The notes: generated from the sequence alone by a model not told the origin. A stretch of DNA of 64,000 bases from Lucinisca nassula (GCA_963580285.1 OY757011.1:153811245-153875244); one strand, 5' to 3'; shown: positions 41,691 through 53,139, counted from the stretch's first letter. Numbers and translations are program-made.

Positions 41691-43125
41691 TTGCTTTTAG
41701 ACGCACGAAAAGCCTATAAAAATAATAGTTCTTCTGTCATTACTGATAATGACCATTCTTAATCACATTTGAGAATTGTTACTGTTTGTGTGTTCTAAGA
41801 TGGCTGATGCGACCAATTGTCTGTTGCAGATAGAGCAACAGAGGCTAGAGGAAGACAGCTCTATTGGTGATGCCTCAGCTCTGGCTTTGTGCCGTGTGCG
41901 TTACTGCTCAGCTTCACTGATTCTTTTTGCCTCGTATTCACTGGCACCCCGGCTTATGAGACCTCGCTACTTTGCTCTGTCCTTTGCAATTTGTTCCCAC
42001 GACTATGTTGGAATGTTGAAGTCACTGAGGGAGGCTTTAAGTGTGTCCTTGGAACGCTTCTTCTGACCGTCATGGGAGCGTTTGCCCATTTCTAGTTCTC
42101 CATAGAGAATTTTCTTTCACAAACTTTCCTCAGGCATTCTGGTAACAAAAATGACCTGCCATCTTAATTGTGCTAAGTTCAGAAGAGTATGTGCACTTTG
42201 CATCCTTTTCCTAGTCAGGACTTCCGTGTCTGGAATCTTGTCTTGCTACTTTTCTAAAACAGCTTGTATGGAACTGATTCAAGCTTTTGGCGTGCCGTTG
42301 GTAATCTGTCCATGTTTCACATGCATACAATAGTGTTGGCAGCACCATAAGCTCTGTAGACGTCCAGTTTTGTGTCAAGTCTGATTGCACTTCGGTCCCA
42401 GACACTACCGCGTAGTTGGCCACATGCTGCACTAGCTTTGGCAATCCTGGCATTGACTTCATCATCGATATGCACGGCTCTTGACAGTGTGCTCCAAAGG
42501 TAGGTTAACTTGTCTACAACTTGCAATCTTTGACCTTTCACTGTGAACATTGGCTCTTTATAAGGCTTGCCAGACTTCCTTAGACCTTTTGATTCTAATT
42601 GTGAGGTAATAGCTATCACAGGAGTCAGATACTTGATCTATACCGTTTCGCATCTTCTCTTCTGTTGGAGCACATTTTGCCATGTCATCGAAAAGAGAAA
42701 CTTATCTAGCACCCCTGACTGCACCTTGGTTTTGGCTTGCAACCATCTGAGATTGGAAAGCTTCCCATCAAAGCAATACCTAATATGTATGGCATTGCCA
42801 CTGCCCTCGAAAGCGTCTTGGGGTAGGGCTGAACCATTTTCGGGCTAGCAAACAGCCTTGTTGCTTGACTTCGCTTGTCACAGGGAATGGATCTGAAAAC
42901 GCACCGTCATTTTGGAACCCGTGCGAGCATACCATCATTAAACTGTCTCACCATTGCTATGTACTTGGTCGGATATCCAAACTCGGCCATGATTTTCCAA
43001 AGACCATCACGACTGACTTTGACAAATGCTTTGGTAAAGTCAACAATGGTAATACATAGATCCATGTTCTTTTCCTGGAATTTCTCTTGAAGCTGCCTTG
43101 TTGTGAAGATCACGTCAATTTTTCC

Positions 43126-43441
43126 CCTATCCGGCCTCGGTAGCTCAGTCAGATGCGCGTCTGACTGTGGACCAGGGGGCGCGGGTTCGATACCTGCCTG
43201 GGTTGGCAACATTCTTTCGTGGAGATTCATCATGAAATCTTTTCTGTGGTCATTATCTCCCTTCCACTGATTCAAGAAGGGCAGTTGTCAGTTTCTGGCG
43301 AAAGCATGTTCACTGTACTGGTTAACCGCTTACGTATAAGCCTGGCCAGGAAAAGTGTTGCTAGGTAAACTGACCGGCTCAAAGATGACGTAAACTAGTG
43401 TTGACTGAGCCGTTAAACTCCAATCCAAACAAACAAACAAA
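43126..43441 (+). mobile_element. SINE-3, full length, inside the LINE relic
   Basis: A 316-bp unit between CAATTTTTCC (43116-43125) and CAATTGTTCC (43442-43451). The tRNA-like head GCCTCGGTAGCTCAGTCAGA has an A-box-like TAGCTCAG and a B box (GGGTTCGATACC). The body contains CAACATTCTTTCGTGGAGAT and ACTGACCGGCTCAAAGATGA. The tail GAGCCGTTAAACTCCAATCC is followed by (AAAC)n. It interrupts the LINE between GFRKDTGTI and DVIFTTRQ. Confidence 0.92.
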
Positions 43442-44182
43442 CAATTGTTCCTGTGTCTTTTCTAAATCCACACTGGCTTTCTGGTAGAAGCCCTGACTAT
43501 TCAAGGTGTTCATTTAGTTGGTTAAGTAGGACTCTTGCATTCCCAGCAATTGAATAAAGAGATGCCTCGATGATTGTCACAGGTATGAGTGTTTCCTTTC
43601 CGTTTGCATAGGTGGAAAATTGACGCATCCTGGAATTCTTGAGGGATTGCTTCTTTTCTCCTTATAATTTGAAATAAATCTGTCGTATTCTTTGAAACTG
43701 GGGTATCTCCTGCTTAGTAGATCTCAGCAGGTATTACAACTGGTTGTGGGGTCTTGCCAGATGCCAGAAGTTTTATTGCTTTCACTGTTTCTGTAAAGGT
43801 TGGGAACTTGTCAAGCAGCAGATTACATTCAACCTGTGGTAGACTATTAATAGCATCATCATTGATAGAGGAAAGCCGATTAAGAACACTATCAAAACGT
43901 TTAGCCCATCTTTCCAAGATCGCCTCGTTGTCAATCAGAATACTACTTCCATCTGCACTGAGAAAAGGGGGGGGGGGTTGAGTTCTGAGCTATGGGGACC
44001 ATAAACTGTCTTTAGTGAATCAAAGAACTTCTTCATGGCCTTTCTGTCTGCAAAGGACTGAATTTTATCAGCCTTGTTGCTCGGCCCGGAGTCTTGCATG
44101 TCTTTGAGTCTAGTTTGGACTGTCTTGCATATATATGAATATGCCGCCTGGTTAGATACTGATCTGGTATCACTGAGGTATG

Positions 44183-44262
44183 AGTGAGTGTTTTGGGTTC
44201 AGCTAAGGTCATACGGATACGGCACCTCGGTTTATAGACTCATCCGAAAATCTGGAGAATCC
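44183..44262 (-). mobile_element. SINE-2 fragment inside the LINE relic, 10-bp TSD
   Basis: Minus-strand 3' part of SINE-2 between CTGAGGTATG at 44173-44182 and 44263-44272. Confidence 0.9.
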
Positions 44263-45324
44263 CTGAGGTATGCCCTGTGTTTTTGGTGCTTCTCTTCAAG
44301 GAGTCCCTGGATTTCTTCGTCAATCTCGTCATTCTCGTCTCTGAAGACTGTCCAATTCTCTTCTGGATTATCTGAACTAAATTCAGTTGCATCTAGTTTG
44401 CTGCAGATTTCATGGATGAAGGCTTGCCTCTTGCTGTCTTGTTTCAGCTTTGAGACATTCAGCCTCTCGGGCACTTCCTTGCTTTGTGGTTGCCGTGCGG
44501 GCTGGATGCGCTGACAACCAGCCCGTGATCTGTCCAGCAGTCCGCAACACACAAAGTCTTTGTCACTCTGACAATCTGTCTGTCCTTCCTTCTAACTATG
44601 GTATAATCAATGAGATGCCAGCGTTTGGAACGAGTATGCATCCATGATGTTCTAGTTGCCAGTTGGCAGACGAAATACAGTGTTGGTGATCAGCAGTTCG
44701 TGCTCTGTACACTTCCGCTAAAGGAGAAGACCATTGTTATTGCACTTTCTTACTCCTTCATTCCCAGTCACTCCTTCCCATGTTTGGTGGTCGGTGCCCA
44801 CTCTAGCATTGAAGTCTCCTAGAATGATGTGTTTGTCATCCCCGGGGTGTAGCAGAAATCACAGAGTCCCAATGATCATAGAACTTGTCTTTGACTTCAT
44901 ATGGGTTGGTCATTGTGAGTGCATAGGCACTTACAATAGTTACATACCTATTAGCAAGGCTAGTCTCGCTCAGGGCGACAATTTCGACTTTATAACGATT
45001 AAGTTCTCTACCAACTAGAGCTGTTCTTCGCTGTGGTCTGTCTGAACCAGCACTGTCCATCAAGGTGCGCACATTCCATGCGTCAATTTGTAAAGGCATC
45101 ACCTTTATTTTCTTTTTTCTTGTTTGACCGCTAGATGGTACACCTGCTGATCGCGAATAACCAGCCAAGGGTTTTTAAGCAGGCAATTGTTTAGGGCACC
45201 TTTTCTAGCCCCTTCCCCATGCTTAGGGGTAATGTTTGTCCCTATCACAATAATCAAAGAAATAACCATACTGGTTGGTCGATTGTCTTTGAGTGTAGGT
45301 TAGGAAAACAGTCTTGTAGTAACT

Positions 45325-45770
45325 AACGTTTGGTTTTCTTTTGCTCCAGCATTTAATTTGTTTCTTGCTGTCGCGTCCTTGGCGTTGTTTCATCTCTGTG
45401 ATTGTTTGATTTTTTGAGGTCGCGGAGATGTTGCACTGATGAGTTAGGAGGCAATCATGCGGACTGAATCGCGACGGAAGTAAGGGGCGAGGATTGTGCC
45501 CCCCCCCCCCCCCCCCCAGTGGAATTCGCCAAGGCAGTTCTTCTGTCGCGGTTTATTTCTGTTATGGTTTGTCTTTGAGTGTTTGTATCGCTTATATTAT
45601 TTTGTTTCGGATAGCCAATTGGCCATTTTGTGGGAAAGTAACTGTCCTTTGGCTTTCCGCTGTTGATGTCTGTTGTTTCATGTTTGTGTTTCTTTCCCTT
45701 TTGTGTCTCTGATGGGAGCTGTGGGTTAATTCAATCGATTCCTGATCATTGCCTTCACTTCTATTTCGAA
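45325..45770 (+). mobile_element. F repeat copy (tail part)
   Basis: AACGTTTGGTTTTCTTTTGC through TTGCCTTCACTTCTATTTCG. It contains a 19-base C run (45499-45517) at the position where other copies read CCACTGGGG. Confidence 0.75.
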
Positions 45771-45811
45771 CTGGGACGCAGACTGCTTCGTCGGTTAATT
45801 CCAGTGTTTTA

Positions 45812-45866
45812 CGCAAACAGTGAAGATCCTGATCAGAAGGGGTCTACACTGTTTGCCAAAGTGCAG
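45812..45866. mobile_element. type D fragment
   Basis: ACGCAAACAGTGAAGATCCT..GGTCTACACTGTTTGCC with the stem deleted. Confidence 0.5.
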
Positions 45867-46117
45867 TACACGACCCCAGTCCAGATTTACAGATAACCAA
45901 CAATGTTACCGATAACCAACACTTTTTTTCCATCAGTACACAGGGAGGAATACATAAAAAGCCGTTTCCTGGATTAGGGAAAGTCATGTGGACACCAGCA
46001 AATTTTTGTAGTTAGTTACTATGAGCCAATTGATTAATAATCGACCAAAACACTGTCATCTCGAGCCATCGAAAAAAAAAAAAAAAACAAAGAAAAACCA
46101 AGACGCACAATACGTTC

Positions 46118-46330
46118 GTTGGTGTTGAGGTTTACTTCCTTGTCAACACTATTTAGGTCATTTTTGAGACGTTGCTTCCAGATTTGTTGGCCTTAACCCG
46201 ACTTTGAGATAAAATGACATCTCAATCCTAAAGTAACCGCTAGGGTTTATATGCAAGGACTCGTGCCACTTTGTCTGGGCAGGCTGAGCATCATGTTCGG
46301 TGGGTTTCAGCTTTGCGCCTAAATATATTT
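46118..46330 (-). mobile_element. SINE-4 copy
   Basis: TTGGTGTTGAGGTTTACTTC ... GGTGGGTTTCAGCTTTGCGC. Confidence 0.8.
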
Positions 46331-46580
46331 CATCTGCAAACAAACGTCCGTCTTGGGATGGTCAGTATAACAATTACTGCAGAACGTATAAATTTATCAT
46401 TTCAAGTCGAGATTTTCTTCAAGAATAAATAACTGGTTCTGGAATTGTAAATATTACTTATTCCTGGTTTGCTCCGATATAATAAAGATATATTCCTTTA
46501 TTAGCCATTGCGTATCGCTCTCTCAGGGTCAGACTTATCGCGCCTGGTATTACTCACATAATGGAAAATGGTTTTAGAAG

Positions 46581-46797
46581 GGTTTGTTTGTTTGAGTTGA
46601 TGTTTCACGTCCCCGTCAACAATATCTAGGTCATTTTAGAGACGTTGCTTCCAATTTTGTGGGACTTTAACCCGACATTGAGATGGAATGACATCTGAAG
46701 CCCCACTGTCCAAAAGAAATCGCTAGGGGTAAAGGAGCATTCTGACTCGCACCACTCTTCGTGGGCAGGCTTAGACCTAAGGGGTTTACCAGTACTC
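46581..46797 (-). mobile_element. SINE-4 copy
   Basis: GGTTTGTTTGTTTGAGTTGA ... AGGGGTTTACCAGTACTC. Head missing. Confidence 0.83.
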
Positions 46798-46829
46798 AAA
46801 TATATTTGTCTTATTTCTACTAAAAACTC

Positions 46830-46965
46830 AGGTCACATGTAAGACGCAAAGTTCTGCAACTGAAGGTTAGGTTTTCAATTTCTCCGGGTACTCCGGGTTT
46901 AAGATTGGCTTGAAATAAGTGAAATAATTTTTAAAGGGTCTTGAAACCGCCCCCCCCCCCCCACC
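46830..46965 (+). mobile_element. SINE-1 copy, 5'-truncated
   Basis: GGTCACATGTAAGACGCAAA ... GTGAAATAATTTTTAAAGGG, then poly-C and CA-rich sequence. Confidence 0.78.
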
Positions 46966-47209
46966 CCACCCTCAAACACACACACAAAATGCCAGCTTGC
47001 AGCCTTGAAAGAATGCACTGAGTCACACGGCTGTGCTATCCAAATAAGTAGCCCCCGTAAGCTAACGTCGAATAAACACGGCAACGCAAGCGTAGCATCC
47101 ACTCGCAACTGCATAATATACAACTCATTAACATCTAAGTCCAATCAGAATATGTTAGACCTATTAAGTGTTATAGGTCACTTTTCACAAGGATTTTAAT
47201 ATTAAGTAC

Positions 47210-47935
47210 ATTATAACATTGACCTTTGATCCTTGACTTTTAAAACAATAGGGTTCAACCTCTCTCCATGGGGAACATTTGTGGAAGGTTTGATGATTCC
47301 AAGATGATCGCTTTCTCTTCTACCCTGTTCACAAGGTTTTTAATGTTAAGTACATTGTAACTCTGACCTTATACCCTTGACCTTGAAATCAATATGGTTC
47401 ATTCTCTCTCCATTGGCAGTATTTGTGGAAGATTTGATGATGCCAAGATGATCGGTTTGTCTTCTAATCTGTTCACAAGGTTTTTAATGTTAAGGCCATT
47501 GTAACCGTTACCTTTGACCCTTGATCTTGAAAATCCATATGGTTCATTCTCTTGAATGGAAGGTTTGAGGCTTCTATGATGATATCTTTGTCTTCTATCA
47601 TGTTCACAAATTTTTAATGTTAAGTACATTCGACCTTGACCTTTGACCCTTGCCCTTGAAAATCATTAAGATTCAACCTCCCTCCATGGGAAACATTTAT
47701 GGAAGGTTTGATAGTTCTATGATGATAGCTTTGACTTATATCCTGAATGATGTCCATTATGATCTTGACCTTGACCTTGAAACTCAATAGGGTTCATCCT
47801 CACTACATGGGGAACTTGGGAACATTTATGGAAGGTTTGATGCTTTTATGATGATAGCTTTGTCTTCTTTCCTGTTCACAAGATTCCGGACACACACACA
47901 CACACAAGTACGCACGCACGCAACAGTCAACATTA
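47210..47935. repeat. tandem array of ~140-bp TTGACCTTGA units
   Basis: About five units share TTCACAAGGTTTTTAATGTT, AAGTACATTGTAAC, GACCTTTGACCCTTGA, TTCAACCTCTCTCCATGGGG, GAACATTTGTGGAAGGTTTG and ATGATGATAGCTTTGTCTTC. It ends in an ACACAC / GCACGCACGC microsatellite. It is the reverse-complement theme (TGACCTTGACCTTGA) of the other arrays. Confidence 0.85.
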
Positions 47936-48309
47936 TCGGAAATTGAAAATGGTAGGGTCGGTTTTAATTTTTATTTTGTTGTTTTATTGGTGAAAATTAT
48001 AGAGTCGGTGGGTCTGAAGCTGGCTGGGTCGGGTTAGCGGAAACACGGCTATTTTTAGGCCTTATGTATAACCGCAATGTAACCCACAGTCCTTCCACTG
48101 GAGAAGGGCCTGTAAGAAACAATAACATACAATTGGCCATTTGGAACTAATGGGTTCAGTTTCCAAGAAGACATGTTCGACAGGTATTGACCAACTACAC
48201 GTTTTCCTTCACAAACCGCATGTTTTGTGATAATGATCATCTCGACGCACATCCGCACACATGTAAAAGGAATAAATCAATGTTTTTTTTTTTTTTTTTT
48301 TTTGCTAAA

Positions 48310-48631
48310 CATTGCGATAACACACCCGTGCGCCATAGTGCATTTTTTCACATCTCCAAAATGGCTACTTTTCTGACGAAAATCCTTGATATTTTTCTTA
48401 TTTAATCCGCAAACATAGGTCGTGGGTGCTCGTTAGAACCGCCTAATGGAGGCAAACATAGGTTGTGGGTGCTCGTTAGAACCGCCTCATGGAGGCGGTT
48501 CTAACGAGTACCCACAACCTATGTTTTTAAGTAATAATAAGAAAAAGAATGTGTACCCCCGTAAACCCCAGTTTTCTCTATATAAAGTGGGGTTTAGGGG
48601 GCATGCGTTTCACGGACATGTTCACGGGATG
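48310..48631 (+). mobile_element. MITE-A copy with duplicated left arm
   Basis: CATTGCGATAACACACCCGT ... CATGTTCACGGGATG. The block GCAAACATAGGTCGTGGGTG + CTCGTTAGAACCGCCT occurs twice in a row (48410 and 48453) before the single right arm. Confidence 0.88.
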
Positions 48632-49022
48632 AGTCTTGTTTCATCATATGTGTGAAGAGTCTGCATGCACAGGCGCTTCCAACCTTTTTTATTCGCATAT
48701 GTGAAAAATACTCCTCCTACGCGTGTCGAAACAAATCATCTGTCAGAGTTCGCCAAAGTTTTCCCTACAATTATCACTGACAACATGTATTGATTAAGTA
48801 CGGTTAATATCAGAAAAAGACGGAATTAGTTAGCTTTGGTTACACAAATTATCCTATAGGCTGAATAAAACGCAGAAAATACTTTAAATAACATCTATAT
48901 GAAATAATTGACATACTTGCAGATCATCTGAAATGATATCATCATACAGACACGATTAAACAACAATTGAAATAACCTTTCCTGTCGTTTCGTTACCCGT
49001 TTGGCCTTTTTTCTGTCGATTG
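48632..49022. other. no recognisable feature
   Basis: Unique AT-rich sequence, nothing supported. Confidence 0.4.
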
Positions 49023-49268
49023 TTCCTCATCGAGGCGGCTCTAACGAGTATCCACCATCTTGATATGTTTCTTATTACTGCTCAAAATACAGATTGTGGG
49101 TACACGTTAGAACCGCGGAGGCGGTTCTAACGAGAACCCACAATCTATATTTTTAGAGCAGGAATAAGAAAAATAAAGTTAATCCCTGCAAACCCCAGTT
49201 TTACTATATAAAAGTGGAGTTTAAGGGGGGGGGGGGGTCAAAATTATATAGGCCTGTTTTCGTCAGGG
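49023..49268 (-). mobile_element. MITE-B copies, partial and overlapping
   Basis: A scrap ending ACGAGTATCCACCATCTTGA is followed by a second copy from TATTACTGCTCAAAATACAG to GGCCTGTTTTCGTCAGG. Confidence 0.78.
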
Positions 49269-49289
49269 CAATGCAGTCTTGTAAACTTT

Positions 49290-49561
49290 CATCACGAAAA
49301 CACGCCTATATAATTTTGACTATCTTAAACCCATCTTTCATATGGTAAAACTGGGATTTACAGGGGTATCATATTTCTGCTTAAAAACACAGATTGCGTG
49401 TACTCGTTAGAACCTCATCGCCGAGGGGGAGGGGCGGGGGGGGGAGGGGGTACTAAGGAGTTCCCACAATCTATGTTTCGAGTTTTTTATCTGAAAATTT
49501 TCATTTTTTTTTTTGTGGTAAAAATTGAAATCTTGTAATCGTTTTTTCGTTTTCCGTAATG
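49290..49561 (+). mobile_element. MITE-B copy with G-rich centre
   Basis: CATCACGAAAACACGCCTAT ... CGTTTTCCGTAATG. The centre has expanded to GAGGGGGAGGGGCGGGGGGG. Confidence 0.82.
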
Positions 49562-49698
49562 TATTTCACCTCTCATAGTTTGGAAATTGTATGTCGCTTA
49601 GGAACTCACTTGGTAAGCAGTCTTGTTAACTTCAGAGTTCTATAAAACCGTGTTTAACATTAACTTTCTGTAACAGGTTTCCTGTTCACAAATGCAAC

Positions 49699-50760
49699 TA
49701 CGAGGGAGAGTCAATAAAAAAACAGCCTAACTTAATTCTTGGTGAGGTCGATCTCTTCTTTTTCGATGCAATTGCCCTCTAGAATGATACACTTGGACCA
49801 ACTCTGTTCCAGTGTCATCAGCCCAGAACTGAAGAGCCAGGATCCTTGTCTCAGACCCCCATTCTCAACTGCCACCACAACTTCTTCGTTGGAGCGGAAA
49901 TGACGTCCACGGATATCCTTTTGTCAAGTTTGGGAAAAGGAAATAGTCACCAGGAGCTAAGTCCGGAGAATAGGCGGGTGCGGTATTAGCTCGTACCCAT
50001 TCAATCAACAGATTCCATTGCAAGTTTGCAAGTGTGGACTCATGCATTATCCTTTTGGAGCAGAATCCCTTTAGAGAGTTTTTACCTCGGCGTTTGTCTT
50101 GGCAAATTTACATAATACGCACTTTCTTTCCTAGAAAGTCGACACAATAACGCCTTGTGCGCCCCAAAATACGGTTGCTATCCTCTTGCCAGCAGATGGT
50201 TGCGTTTTGAACTTCTTTGGCCTCCGAGACCCCGGCCCTACCCACTGGCGACTTTTAGTTTTATTCTCTGGCTCATAATAATGATCCAGTCACCAGACGT
50301 GAAAGAAAATCACCTTCCTTTGACCTAAACCGCTTCAACAATGCGCTGCATACTGATGCTCTGGTTGTCATTTGCTTGTCGCTAAGGAATTATGGTACCC
50401 AAAGGGCTGTTAGCTTGCTCAAACCCAAGCGATCAAACGCTACCGTGTGAAACGGATACTGCATTCGCTATTTTTTCCACCTTAATTCGCCTACCAGGGT
50501 ACACTAGATCCCGTACTTTGTTACACATTTCTTCATCGGTGGCGTCCAGACTTGGTTTCGTCTTCTTAAGACGTTCTACCGCGTTTGAATCCGCCAACCC
50601 AGAATTAAACTTGTGCATACGATGGGACAGAAGACCCGTAAACATTGGTCAACTCGCAATGAATTTCCTGACCTGTTTTCCCTTCCAAATACAAGTACTG
50701 AATTACATCACGATACTCAACTTTGGACGAAAAACTGCCTTTTGCATCGCTAGCCATGTC
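49699..50760 (-). pseudogene. mariner-like transposase relic 1
   Basis: The N-terminus at 50757 reads MASDAKGSFSSKVEYRDVIQ, then YLYLEGKTGQEIH and SLDATDEEMCNKVRDLVYPG (helix-turn-helix region). Near 49960-50010 the plus-strand complement encodes AYSPDLAPGDYFLFPNL, the third catalytic Asp region of mariner. Frames shift between. The 3' side has a TA followed by CGAGGGAGAGTCAATAAAAA (49699-49720), a mariner-type terminus. The opposite terminus was not found. Confidence 0.82.
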
Positions 50761-50895
50761 TTATGAGCGAATGACACAAGGGTGCAATTTTGTCTTCATA
50801 CCTAAATCACATATTTAAACAAGGGATGAACATCTTGGTTGTCTCGGTCAACTGGTTATTGGAGACGTTGGTCACTTATAATATAGATTTATATT

Positions 50896-50980
50896 GGTGT
50901 TTCTTTCCCTTTGGTGTCTTGGATGTGGGGTGTGAGGTAATGGTATCGAGTCATGATCATTGCGTTCGCGTCTATTTTAT
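50896..50980 (+). mobile_element. F repeat fragment
   Basis: GGTGTTTCTTTCCCTTTGGT ... GAGTCATGATCATTGCGTTC. Confidence 0.6.
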
Positions 50981-51500
50981 ATGCACTTGCTATATTGTGT
51001 ATATAAGAAGTCGACAAAATGTGTAGACCAAGATCCAACCAGTCATACGGATAGTCCCTTTATATTGCTTCTGCGCTATGGCTTGTTTCCGTGTGCTGTT
51101 ATGTGAAGAACTGATGTCTCCCAAGTCACACGACCTGTTTCATCATATTACGTAAGCAGAAGATATTGTTACAAGCGGAAGTGACAATGCTTTTGATAGT
51201 TTTCAATAAAACATTAGGATGCACTTATTATTTCGTTAATTCGTCTTTATTTCAGCGCGGTTTGCACATACAATAAATGGATCTTCTATTGTGTCTTCAT
51301 TCATTTAACTCCCGCGACAAATTTATAAAGCTGCCTGGTACCAAATCTAAAAGCGCCACCTAAGTCTCTATAGCTGACGACTTACAGCTGACGACGTTTA
51401 TGGTAGAGCAGGAGAATCACGTGTATTACATAGCCTTGTTATCTCTGAAAATTACGAAACCAAAACTTTGTATTAGGATGCTGTTTGTCACAATGACAAA
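50981..51500. other. no recognisable feature
   Basis: Unique-looking; no exon or repeat identified. Confidence 0.4.
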
Positions 51501-51509
51501 AGAATCATT

Positions 51510-51720
51510 CACTAGTTCATTTCCATCTAAAGAGAGGTCAGTTTTGTTTTTGTTGTGATAAGTTTTACAAAATGGCTTTACTTTCAGCAAACAATGTAGA
51601 CTCAGCTCAGATGCCGCGTTTTGTGGGGTCTACACTGTTTGCCCATGTCCGAAAATGGCAACTTGAATTTACTAATGTGTCCCAAAAATTGGACGCCAGG
51701 CATGGCAAATACGGGTTAAG
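51510..51720. mobile_element. type D element
   Basis: TTTCAGCAAACAATGTAGAC..CTCAGATGCCGCG, then GTCTACACTGTTTGCCCATG and AGGCATGGCAAATACGGGTT. Confidence 0.65.
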
Positions 51721-51850
51721 GGATAGAAACCTCATGAAGTGCTATTAAGTAACTTCAGACAAATTTCAACGCCTCTAACGCCCTTGGGACTATAAAAACA
51801 TTTTATTGACTGAGAAAGTTCGTGTCACTGAGGGATAATCAAGACATTAT

Positions 51851-51985
51851 AAAAAAAACACGCCTATACAAATACATTGTAAATTTTAACGCCGAAAAGG
51901 GGCCTCCGTGGCCTAGTGGATAATAGCGCGATCTATATTTTGATCAGAAATAAGAAAAATAAGGTTTACCCCCGAAACCATTTTC
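51851..51985 (-). mobile_element. MITE-B copy whose centre is a 32-bp SINE-1 head
   Basis: CACGCCTATACAAATACATT ... GCCGAAAAGG, then GGCCTCCGTGGCCTAGTGGA + TAATAGCGCG (SINE-1 5' end only), then ATCTATATTTTGATCAGAAA of the MITE right side. Confidence 0.78.
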
Positions 51986-51997
51986 CTTTTATATCAA

Positions 51998-52225
51998 TGG
52001 GCGTTTCAGGAGAGACAACTTCTGCAAAAGTATTTTGTCTCCTATAGCAAACAGGGGTCGACTCGTAAAGGAATGAATCTAATCCTGAGGAGCCGATTCT
52101 TTCATTTAAAGGTAGATCCCTTTTTACGTAAGACAGAGTTTATAGAAAAGCAAATGCGAAGACACGAAAGTTGTCTCCCTTTGAAAAGTGGCGGGAAAAT
52201 CTGCCAGGTGTATACATTGCCCTTA
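51998..52225. mobile_element. type G element
   Basis: GGAGAGACAACTTCTGCAAA, core CGTAAAGGAATGAATCTAAT / CCTGAGGAGCCGATTCTTTC, right part AAAGTGGCGGGAAAATCTGC. Confidence 0.72.
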
Positions 52226-52633
52226 AGAAAAGCTCGCAGAGTAAGATTGTTCTTCTAAGTATCTCATTGGTATTCTTCTGTCGAACACCACTGACTTGTC
52301 CAATTGATTCCCTACGCTGAGAACTTTTTGAGGAGTTATTGCAGCTAAATAGTTTAACAAAGACATTTTCTTTAGAAGCTGACTATAGAATAGCACATGG
52401 CCAGACAAGAGGACGTTTAATCTTTAATTGCTTGGGAGACGCAGACCTCAAGGGCAATCAAGTAATGCCTAAATTTGATAAAAGGAAAACAGTGTCATGT
52501 CTTCGGGAAGCAAAACTTGTGAAGCCGTAAACGACTTAACGATTAGTGTGTCATTTACAAACCCCATAGAGCCGTAGACTACAAAAAGCTAGATAATATT
52601 ATAATTATGTACTGTAACAAGCATCTGGGGTAA

Positions 52634-52637
<4 letters not shown>
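52226..52637. other. no recognisable feature
   Basis: Two short open frames on opposite strands overlap here; neither is recognisable or has splice context. Confidence 0.35.

Positions 52638-52694
<57 letters not shown>
52638..52694. repeat. (TC)n microsatellite
   Basis: About 28 uninterrupted TC units. Confidence 0.97.
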
Positions 52695-52697
<3 letters not shown>

Positions 52698-52710
52698 AAC
52701 ATGGAGCGTT

Positions 52711-53139
52711 TAACGTACCTTATCCTGCTCAACACGACAACCCGGTGTAGATCTTCATTGCCATGCAGTTTGTGAATTCTTTTTGTTTGTATTTGAGTTT
52801 AACGGCCCAGTCAACACTATTTCAGGTCATTTTGAGCCAATCAGTTTACCTATCCACACCTTATACTTAAGCGGTTAACCAGTACAGTGCACATTCTTTC
52901 GCTAGAAACTGACAACTGCCCTTCTTGAATCAGCGGAAGGTAGAAAAGATTTCATGATCTATCTCCACGAAAGAATGTTGCGACCCCGGCAGGTATCGAA
53001 CCCGCGTCCGCCTGATCACCAGTCCGACGCGCACCCGACTGAGCTACCGAGGCCGGCCAATTCATTATATCAAGTGTTTTAATTTGTTGATAGTCAGCAG
53101 TGGTGTGATTTAATCAATTCATTCAGCATGATAAGGGTT
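52711..53139. mobile_element. type D2 element split by SINE-3
   Basis: TAACGTACCTTATCCTGCTC ... TTCATTCAGCATGATAAGGG. The SINE-3 at 52780-53058 separates the two halves. Confidence 0.8.
52780..53058 (-). mobile_element. SINE-3 with full head, inside D2
   Basis: Minus-strand SINE-3 ending GAGCTACCGAGGCCGGC. A short AATTC occurs on each side (52775-52779, 53059-53063). Confidence 0.9.

Larger units (their letters stand above)
41700..45170 (-). pseudogene. non-LTR retrotransposon relic (endonuclease + reverse transcriptase), RTE-like
   Basis: Minus-strand pieces in correct order: WNVRTLMDSAGSDRPQRRTA and ELNRYKVEIVALSET (endonuclease start, 45110-44960), VTIVSAYALTMTNPYEVKDK; HLIDYTIVRRKDRQIVRVTK; linker LPQVECNLLLDKFPTFTETV; SQCGFRKDTGTIDVIFTTRQ; NMDLCITIVDFTKAFVKVSR; SDPFPVT and an SDD-type catalytic block at a frameshift near 42690; LPTLLYACETWTDYQRHAKS; TLKASLSDFNIPT, WEQIAKDRAK and a terminal CSIC-type zinc-finger scrap near 41830. 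A large part of the endonuclease is deleted between SET and VTIVSAY, and stops are frequent. SINE-3 and SINE-2 have inserted into it. The clade label is tentative. Confidence 0.85.

Noticed and set aside
41776..42095. Plus-strand frames of 68-96 codons
   Set aside because: The minus strand here encodes the C-terminal part of the LINE; the plus frames are its shadow.
43126..43210. Possible tRNA gene at the SINE-3 head (also at 31056, 31676)
   Set aside because: These are heads of SINEs with TSDs around the whole unit.
42907..43275. 122-codon minus-strand frame as a complete protein
   Set aside because: Its first third is the reverse complement of SINE-3; only the later part belongs to the LINE reverse transcriptase.
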